Shown: piece after piece, positions 56,113 to 64,000 of the stretch
Layout: every line of letters begins with the position of its first letter
Position numbering within the stretch: the stretch's first letter is position 1
From: Apodospora peruviana
Lineage: Eukaryota > Ascomycota > Sordariomycetes > Sordariales > Lasiosphaeriaceae
Reading direction: 5' to 3'
Length of the DNA stretch: 64,000 nt
Assembly: GCA_033439685.1 (NCBI GenBank)
Contig: JAUEDM010000005.1
Location: forward strand, 248,001 to 312,000
Position numbers and translations under genes: made by a program
The notes under the pieces: generated by a model
The model's database searches: none
The model's input: only the letters and a program-made list of their open reading frames with translations
What the model was told of the DNA's origin: nothing

Positions 56113-59066
56113 ATGCCACGAATTAAGGCTGAACCCAGCCATGGCCTGCGTGCGAGACATATCGAACGTGCTGTTTTGGGCACACCTTCTCAAACCGACA
56201 TTGCCCCATCGGAGACAATGACTGAGCGTCAAGACCGTGGAGCCAGATCGGGTGCCCGTAAGTTTGCTGTTCCTTTCTACTAAAATAATCATGTGAGATC
56301 AAACTGACACCCGCATTAGCTAGTGTGGCCACCCGACCGGTGCCTGCGTCCGCTGCTGAGGATGTCTACCATGATGAGGAAGAGGATTTTGACGGCTGTG
56401 TGCTTATGGAGGTGCGACATGTCAAGCAGGAGCGCGATTACGACTCCCAGATCACTCTCCAGAGTTCATTCATGGGTCCGAACCGCGCCCTGAAAGACTT
56501 CGGCCAAGAGCTCAAGGTCATCAATGATGCCCTTGGTGAGCTTCAGGCGCGTGGAATCAACCATGTTGCCAATCTGCCGGAACTTGTTCTCGTTGGCGAC
56601 CAGTCATCTGGCAAGTCGAGTTTGATGTCCGCCATCGCCGGTCTCAGCTTGCCGCGCAGCAGCGGTACTTGCACCCGCTGTCCGCTACACATCCGCATTT
56701 CTCGTGCGGATGAGTGGTCCTGCCGAGTCTCCCTGGCGGAGAACTACAAATTCGAGCCACCGAGCCCAGGTTATCCGATAACCATTCACGATGTGACGCC
56801 GCAAAACAAGTTTCCACCCTGGGTGCGGTTGGCTGGCCCGGAGCAGCGTCGCTACGAGTTTAAGACCGTCAGAGATCGTTTCGACTCGGAGGAAATCGAG
56901 ACGGTCTTGCGCTGTGCCCAAGTCGCCATCCTGAACCCAACCACGCCTCCTCAGTTTTTCGTCCCGAAACTCAAGGGCGAGGGGGTTTCAGACGAAACTC
57001 GGAACCGACATATGGAGCGGGTTCAAGAGAAGGAGACCAACGCCGAGGCGCAGTTCTCACCCAACACTGTAGCCATTGAGGTCAAGGGTCCGGATTTGGC
57101 GGATCTGAACTTTTACGATCTACCCGGCGTCTTCATTACAGCAAAGCGTCCCGAAGACAGGTTTCTGGAACGCGTTGTGCAGAACCTCACTTCCGACTAC
57201 ATTTCGCGCAAGAACGCCATCATTCTGTGGGCTGTCCCGATGAACCAGGATGCGGAAAATTCCTACGCTTTCAAACTTATTCGAGAGCAGGCGGCGGAGG
57301 ACCGGTGCGTCGGGGTAATGACGAAGGCAGACCTGTTGCCAAAGGATGGCGAGGCTTCGACAAGCTGGCTGTCGATGCTGCATGAGCAGGCTCACCGCAC
57401 CGGCCTTGGCTATTTCATCACTTCTCGCCAGGGCCACGAACTGGAGGAGCAAAGTAAGTTGGAAGAGGCTTTCTTTAATCGGACAGCGGATTCGACTGGC
57501 GAGTGGCCCGAAATCTTTGACGACTACAAGGACAGATGTGGGGTGGAGAAGTTGAAGACCTTCATTTCTGCCAAGCTTGGCCAGGAGTTCTCGAAAGTGT
57601 TGCCCGAAGTTAAGGTCAAAGTCCACGACCGGCTTGACCAACTCGTGCAGGAGTTAGAAAAGTATCCCGATCCCCCTTCAAACCCTGAAATGGAGATCAT
57701 GAGAAGCTTGGCCGAGTTCAGCATCAAGGTAAAAGATCGCGTTCTTCATCGGGATTTCCAGAGTTTGTGGGATGCAGTCTCGGCCGAGCCGTTCAAGATG
57801 AGGATTTTGGCGTTGAAGCCGAAATACAATGTGAAAGAGCCTGCTGTCAAGCCCGTGGTCATTGATCTTTCTTCGGACAGTCCAGTCTCTCGGAAACGGC
57901 AGCTACCTGGATCAGTACCCGCTACACCCTCCAAGCGGACCCGTGGACAGCCTACGAATGGAAATGGCGTGAAGATTGAGGACCAGGACTATCCTGTGTT
58001 TTCCCCAGGAATCATGCGATCGGGTGCCAGTACCAGTACAGCGGTTCCATTTCCTCTGGGATCCCCCGCCCGGGGCGGACTGCGCAGCAAGGACCTGAAG
58101 GAGATTCGGAACATTATCCGGCGTAACGCCATTCCCGGACAGCCTGGTCTAGTGTCTGCCAGCGTCTACGAGCCTTTGTATACAGAGGTGTCCAGAATGT
58201 GGGGAACCCACTTGGATGTTTTCATCAGCAAGACGTTTGAGCTCCTTGAGATGGAAATTATGCACATCCTCGACGGGTCGTTCCAGAGTCTCAAGAACAG
58301 GGCCGTTTACAAAGAGTCCCTGGAACATATGCGCGAGTTCATCAGCAGTCACCGCAATGACCTTAGAAAGCAGCTAATGCTTCTCTATACCCTCGAGTCG
58401 CAGCGGCTATTCACAAAGGACGAGGACGCGTTGGAGCGAAATAAGGCAGCCGAGCGGAAGGTCCTCGAACGCCACCGGCTCTTTTGCCGCATCGCAGCGA
58501 GCAAAGGTGAAGAGGTTGGCTCGATCCCTAAGATGGAGGAGCTGAGTGAAGAGGAACTTGGCAAAGAGCGAGTTGAGATGCAGAAGCATCTTAGGGCTTT
58601 GGGTCCGGATCCTTTCGATCAAGAAGTCACCGTCGCTGCATACGTTCGCGGGTACTACCTGACCGCTGCGAGCCGCTTCATTGATATCGTCTGCATCCAC
58701 GTCATGTCTGGGCTGTTCCCCCGCGTTGCGGATGTCATTGACACATATCTGCACGAGAAGCTCGGCTTGTGCTCAGGACGCGCTACGCAGGACATCCTGG
58801 ACCGACTGGTCAACGAGGGTGATGAGAATGCTAAGAAACGGCAGCTTCTCCAGGATGAGAAGCAAAGGCTCGACGAGGCGCTGGACATTATTGTCGATCT
58901 TGAGAACAAGCAGCAGCTTGCGACACCTCGCCCGAACGGACCGGTCAATGGGAGTCACATGTATCAGCAGCCGGTCAACGGACACAACTCGGCGTCTCAC
59001 TCGAACGGAATAGCCTCGCGTCAGCGAAGCGTTGCCCCTCCGATGACTCAGTTCGGAGAAGCGTGA
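56113..59066 (+). CDS. Dynamin-family GTPase with SUMO-type motifs
   Basis: Exons 56113-56257 and 56320-59066 give 963 residues. GTPase motifs: P-loop GDQSSGKSS (141-149), switch Thr in SSGTCTRCP, DLPG in NFYDLPGVF, and TKAD in VGVMTKADLL. A stalk and a C-terminal helical GED-like region follow (VRGYYLTAASRFIDIVCIHV). An insertion around residues 555-650 contains VVIDLSSD (a SUMO-interaction-type motif, about 561-568), basic clusters SRKRQ and PSKRTRG, and VKIED (K about 600), a SUMO acceptor consensus. Two more acceptor-type sites are IKAE at K5 and VKQE at K84. No membrane segment or PH domain. Resembles fungal Mx-like dynamins of unknown role; the tail is Asn/Gly/Ser-rich. Confidence 0.9.
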
Positions 59067-60262
59067 GCATCGATCTGCCTGGATATTCACCACCGTCTCT
59101 TTCTCTCTGTTACTTTGTTTCTTTGCATCGGCGCACGTAGCTTTCGGGTTCTCCTCTTTTTTGTCCGGTATTAACATATGTCCACCCGAATCGTAGGTCG
59201 GGCAGGGTGATATGATCATCTAGATCCACGACATTACGGTATTTTTCATCTCTGTGTAATGCTCAGAAGTGGCGGACGGAACTTTATGTGTCAAGCGGGA
59301 CGTTACTAATGACCATCGATCCAGATTCGCAGTGTCACAGTTAGTTTCGTCTATATGGGAGACGTCTCTTTATGTTCTCTATTTCATACCGGTTTTCTGT
59401 CACGCTTCGAAAAGGTTATGGATGGATGCTATGCTGCAATGGCTTGACAAATCACGAGTCGAAAGGGCTTTCTGATATAGGTTCCTTGAAGGAAACTGGA
59501 TCATGTGTTTGATTTTCTTTCTGCAATCACGATGTCGTTTGTTGGCTGTCTGGGCACTTCTGAATGTCTTTGCCGTTTGTGAAGTCTTGCAGGGACTTGG
59601 GTCATCCAATCGGAGTTTTGATGAATAGAGAGATATATATCTGTTGCCCAGCTGCTGGGGGTTTATGGGTATCAACAGCGGCACCCGCCGCATTCCCCGC
59701 CTTAGGACGAGTCGTGAAATTCCGGCAGTCCATGTGTGTCCTTTTTTTTTTGGTCCACAACAGACCCTTTCTTGACCGCCAAACTCGCCAAACGCTAGGT
59801 GACTGCGCCCTCAATAACTGAGGCGCGTCGTCCGCATTGTACGCCAATCTCTGCGCGCAAGCGCACATTCAATGTCCTGCGGTGGATCAGACAGCTTTTC
59901 CGACGGTTTCTTTCAGTACTGCCAGTCTCAGCATCGTACCTCAACATATCCTTCGGCTTCGAACCATTCCTCTTGCTATCATCTATCTGTATATCCCCGT
60001 CTAAATTCTTACTTATCTCATCACGTAACAACCTACGTAGCAATCCCTCCGTTGTAGCACAAACACTGCGCCCACCATCACCATCCTGACTACCACCGAC
60101 CGAGTCTGAACCACCCGGCTGCTCGGAGCTAAGCCTTTCGGGAACGACTCTACAAAGACGGCTATAGCAACGCGTCATTTGGTTAACGAAGATATCGCCT
60201 CTAAGCATTCCAAGCCCCATTACCACCTTGAGTTTCCATTGACCGCTGCACAAGTATCAGCC
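59067..60262. other. Intergenic, no gene seen
   Basis: 1.2 kb with the 3' flank of the dynamin-like gene and the leader of the coiled-coil gene. Nothing else recognised. Confidence 0.45.
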
Positions 60263-60589
60263 ATGGCCGACAATCCAGATCCAACACGATGGAGTCATAC
60301 CTCAGGCGAAGCAGAAGCACTCGAAGCAGGCCATGTCATTGAGGAGGCGGAAGTTCACATTACTGACCAAAAGACTAGGGATTTGCTTGTCGCCTTTGGC
60401 AGTTCGTCTCAAAGTGATCGAGAGGAGAGGCGGGCAAGGAGGGAGCAAGAAGCTATCGAAAGGCTCCGGCGTGAGGAGGAAAAGCGTGCGGAAAGGGAGC
60501 GTCAGGAGAGGGAGATTGCGCAAATGAAGCTTGACATCAAGGAGAAGGAGAGGCAGATGCGGGAGAAGGAGAAACAGGATGAGAAGTGA
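60263..60589 (+). CDS. Small acidic/basic coiled-coil protein
   Basis: 108 residues from the ATG at 60263 (CCATGG context); an in-frame ATG at 60179 would add 28. The second half (from SDREERRARREQ) is an uninterrupted Glu/Arg/Lys helix with heptad-like spacing, so a coiled coil is likely. No family recognised. Its last 53 bases overlap, antisense, the 3' end of the APH-like pseudogene. High-charge helices can arise by chance on one strand, so confidence is moderate. Confidence 0.5.
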   Translation: MADNPDPTRWSHTSGEAEALEAGHVIEEAEVHITDQKTRDLLVAFGSSSQSDREERRARREQEAIERLRREEEKRAERERQEREIAQMKLDIKEKERQMREKEKQDEK

Positions 60590-62114
60590 ACAAGGACGCC
60601 ACCAGCTGCTTGTACTCCTTTAACCCATCGGCCTTATCTTGAATAACTTGGGTAGAATCTTCGCGCCAGCATCCCGATAGTATCTCTTCAGCTTTTACTC
60701 TGTCGATGGGAAACCGGGGATAGATGTGTTTCCAGACTAGCGAGTACATGGCACTAGAGTAGACAGCCGTCCACAGCCAGCTTGCTCCCGAATACCGGTT
60801 CTCTTCCATTATTCTTGCAAGGAAGCCACCCCCTACCGGAATTCTATTCCTCTCCTCTTCTTCCACTGCGTGTATAAATTCTTGCTGGATCTTGTCGAAC
60901 TCTGGTTCGCTGATTTTGTTTATAGCATGTCCCGAGAGCCAATACGGAACCAGGAGTGACTCCATAGGTAGAGCGCAGATCCATTCTAGGTCGATTAGAC
61001 ATGTGATATTCCAGTCTTTGTCTACATAGATGTTGGAACGGTTTACGTCGGTAAGTTGGAGCGGAAATAGTCCGTAGCGGTGCTCTCGGTTGATGAAACG
61101 ATGCGACAGTAAACGAACCAGGCTTCTTGCAGCCATGTGTCCACGGCAATCTTCATCATCGAACGCGGCATTAGGATCGCTGAGGAACATATTGTCCTGG
61201 CAGGTGATGAGGTCCGATACGTAAGGCTCCGCACAAGGATACGTACAATCCCTCTCTATCGTCCTTCGCATATTACTATTCTCCCACAACATAAGAGAAC
61301 AACTAAGCGGCCGATTCGACAGAGATATAGTACAATCGTCGTTGAACTGGAACGAGCCAATTCGAGGTTGCGGAATGCGGGCGAGAGAAACAAACAGGAG
61401 GGCTAGCCCTTGAAGGAGCGTATGCCTCTTGACTGGATTTTCTCGCTCTGTATCCCATGTATTAGAGAGCATCTCCCGATCTCCGGACCGATATATTCGA
61501 GCAGCATATAAGCTGTAGGAAGCTTGTAAGTCGAAGGATTCGAAACGTAGCGCGACAGGACGGTGGTATATCTCAAATACCGGCGAAGGGATCGTTGGAG
61601 GATTCGCGCGATCCGAACGTAGAAGGGCCGTTGTTTTTCGTGCGTAAACTAAGCGCCGCCGGGGCAAAATTAACAGGAGATACCTGGCGCGGGATCTCTA
61701 GAAAACATACGCAGCGGCCATCAGAGAACCCAAAGCCGTATAGATGAGGGATGCGAATGTCCGGGCACTGCTCTTGCATCCATACGTAGGCTCCCACTTC
61801 GCAGCCCATCTTCTCGTCGACAGTGCCAGGGTACTGTACTTCGGCGAGCTTGTGCGGCAAGGGCACCGGAACATGAAGAGTTTGGCATTGTCGGCTGACT
61901 TTACTTCGATGGGTACGCACACATTAAAGGCGCCTCGAATCCATTGGCGCTCAGTGGCGACAATGCAGGAGTCTCGATCGTCGAGCTTCAGGTGGTGTCG
62001 GACGACAGCTTCAATTACGTCTCTCTGCCTCGACAGGTCTCCATAGAACTTCTGCAAGGCAATCGAGAAGCCGGCTCGAAGCAGCGGCCAAACGGAAGCC
62101 GATCTAGAATTCAA
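60537..62114 (-). pseudogene. APH-like kinase gene with two frameshifts
   Basis: Parts of a fungal protein-kinase-like/aminoglycoside phosphotransferase-type protein lie in three minus-strand frames. N-terminal part from 62114 (FSIALQKFYGDLSRQ); then VPLPHKLAEVQYPGT and PHLYGFGFSDGRC; a credible intron 61649-61710 (GTATGT..TAG); FTHEKQRPFYVRI and PTAYMLLEYIGPEIG; then EMLSNTWDTEREN, LARIPQPRIGSFQF, and LQLTDVNRSNIYVD with IDLEW, the catalytic-loop and metal-binding segments. The frame breaks near 61861-61863 and near 61475-61477; each looks like loss of one base from a four-C or four-G run. Either a young pseudogene or two homopolymer sequencing errors. The upstream start may lie in a further 5' exon. 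Substrates of this family are unknown. Confidence 0.72.
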
Positions 62115-64000
62115 GAGTCATTGTTATCAGTTCAACGCGATGGTGCAGGAGCGGTACATACCTCCCAAGTATGGAGAGCAGTCAGGGGTCACGTGAAGGT
62201 CAGAATCGAGTTTTGACGTTGAGCAACCCCTTGGTTGCCATACCCGGCTTTCGCCCCGTTCTGGCTGCGCATCCGTCGCCATTGGCTTGGTTTCCTGACA
62301 ACCTGCTGGGCGGCCGTCCAGCACATCGCTTCCGTGTGTTCCAGGGGTAGGTAATTATGTACGGAATACTGTGCTGGTACTGTTAACACTGAGAGGACAT
62401 GCGCCCCGCCCAGCATATACCCTATCCAAGAGCTGGAACTGTAACTCGACACAAGGGAGACCGAGCCGGGCCGGCCATCAGTCGGTGGCCGTGCGGCGTC
62501 GGCGATCACGATCCAGATACAAATGCAGCCCGATGCGGGAAGGCCATGATAACGTCAGCTCGCCTGGACGTGTGAACATCATAGCTTAATTGTCGTTCAG
62601 ATCGCTTCAGCCAAAACCGAGCTGGCAGGTGAACGCTTTCCCGTCATAACGTTTTGACATTAAAAAGCATCCAGAGACAGGCCACATATCTATTTAAATT
62701 TCGCGATTGAGACGCGACGCGACACGCGTGGTGGTGGTGCCTGGATCCAACAACTGGTCGTGACAATGGGCCCCGCCGCAAATGTGCTAGAACAGTTGGG
62801 ATAGCGCCTGATTTGTCAGATGTGATCGGGCGGTTTGATGATCAACCCTTTCCAGTGAAAGACAGAGAAGACGAAATCGAAGAAAAAGAAAAATGATCTT
62901 CTTAGCTCCGTGCGACGTCAGACCGACGAGGTTCCGGTGATCAAGCAACGAGCAAACGGCGATCGGCGCACGGGAAACTGGACTCTCTGCACGCTTGGAC
63001 CAAAGACAAAATACCCGAATAAATGAGTATCTACACAGAAAAATGTGAATCTTGGGTTGATCACCAAAGCTGGCTGGTAAATTTGGTAGGTCCATGATGG
63101 TTCTGGAGTTGACACCAGTGACCAACCCCTCTTCCCCTCACAGTATTCAGTGATTCCATCCCAGGTTCTGACGTGAATTTTTTGAATGGCCGACGGTGAC
63201 GGGATCACCTGGCCCGTTGGTCGGCGACCGCCTTTCACTTTGATGCACTATGCCCGAACGGGTGGTTTACTCTGTGCCCCGCCGTCAATGTGGCTGGTGA
63301 AAGCGGGTTGCTCCCGTCTGTCACTTCGTAGCGGTGGTCTAATTGAAAGAGGATGCGGGTTAGAGGGGATGTTAGATGTTGAAGCAGAGAAGAAATGTTG
63401 AGATTACAAAGCGTCCTGCCTCCAGAAAAAGGGACACGAAAATTTTCTGATGGCAAATTCTTTTGCATCCTCCAAGTCCCGATTTTCAGGTCGGTATAGA
63501 ATACTAGTCGGTGCCTGTCACGGCGAGACCGGTGCCACTGAAAGTGCCCGTGAGGCTCGGGAGGTGGGGTAAAATCTGACACCTGAGCCTCAACAGCCAG
63601 TGACCGAGTGGCCGCTTGCACGCCGGTGGCTGGTGCGACCAGTCTGGGACAGGCTGGGCGGTGGAACGGGGTAAACCACCACGGCCAGTTGTGGCACAGG
63701 CACCAGATCGAAGGAGGGAAGGCACAGGTGCCACTTTTGGGGCTTCGCCTCTCCGTCAGTGCCTGGGTCACACTCCCCTTTCCCAAGTTGCTCAATCGTC
63801 CGCTCCATCATCACCGCCAAAAGGGAGGCTCGCAGGCTGTCGGATCTGCTGCAACAACAATCGTCCACCATTTCGACAACGCCCCTTTCCGTATTCACCT
63901 CCTTTGTTTTCACAGTGCATTCGTCGACCTGAGGTGTTATTCTTCCACGATTCACCACGAGCCCGCCATAACGTCGTGCGTTGTTGATCGACGCCTTGCT
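62115..64000. other. Terminal stretch without a recognisable gene
   Basis: 1.9 kb to the window end. Open frames overlap on both strands (for example 63235-63795 minus and 63616-63987 plus) but have low-complexity composition and no domain. No RNA gene or repeat was recognised. Confidence 0.45.

Noticed and set aside
1..64000. CRISPR array, prophage, insertion sequence or secondary-metabolite cluster
   Set aside because: The DNA is fungal. No regular spacer repeats, phage genes, transposase, PKS, NRPS or terpene synthase were seen.

Overview
The window is nuclear DNA of a filamentous ascomycete (Pezizomycotina, most likely a Sordariomycete). Support: short 50-113 bp introns with GT..AG ends and CTRAC-like branch sites, (C/A)A-ATG start contexts, an AA11 chitin-active oxygenase with an X278 module, a fungal APH-like kinase family, a DUF3716 domain and long intergenic spacers. 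There are no operons. Genes lie on both strands, and exon models below were built by eye and checked for reading-phase consistency.

Layout. 0.4-1.6 kb: intact secreted AA11 LPMO. 2.1 kb: tRNA-Trp. 2.6-4.5 kb: GPI transamidase subunit GPI16/PIG-T. 5.3-6.8 kb: FAD monooxygenase. 7.0-9.9 kb (-): cysteinyl-tRNA synthetase with cytosolic and mitochondrial starts. 10.7-11.4 kb (-): nucleoside deoxyribosyltransferase-like protein. 12.2-16.3 kb: a large protein with a triplicated zinc-finger unit, a DUF3716 domain and a CENP-C-type cupin. 17.0-21.6 kb: three small or single-pass membrane protein genes. 23.9-27.6 kb (-): secreted GH35 beta-galactosidase. 28.4-30.3 kb: intronless DUF885 protein. 30.9-32.1 kb: single-pass membrane protein. 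33.2-34.1 kb (-): HAD phosphatase. 34.4-35.4 kb (-): WBP4-like splicing factor. 36.4-39.0 kb (-): secreted Thr/Gly-repeat protein. 40.1-40.8 kb (-): AhpC/TSA-type redoxin. 42.5-43.9 kb: broken second AA11 gene. 45.2-49.4 kb: small secreted protein, SDR and amine oxidase. 50.2-51.3 kb: F-box-like protein. 52.8-54.4 kb (-): GDP-mannose pyrophosphorylase alpha-like. 54.7-55.0 kb: MITE-like inverted-repeat element. 56.1-59.1 kb: dynamin-family GTPase with SUMO-type motifs. 60.3-60.6 kb: coiled-coil protein. 60.5-62.1 kb (-): frameshifted APH-like kinase.

Together these are housekeeping genes (GPI anchoring, Cys-tRNA charging, GDP-mannose supply, splicing) mixed with accessory genes for polysaccharide attack (AA11, GH35), redox chemistry and the cell surface. 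The most unusual item is the 1216-residue protein at 12.2-16.3 kb. Its three C-x4-C-x12-H-x4-H fingers are each cut by a phase-0 intron at the same codon, so the gene appears to have grown by duplication of a two-exon unit. The second-best leads are a dynamin-like GTPase carrying a SUMO-interaction motif, SUMO acceptor motifs and basic segments, and two genes whose in-frame start pairs suggest dual cytosol/mitochondrion targeting.
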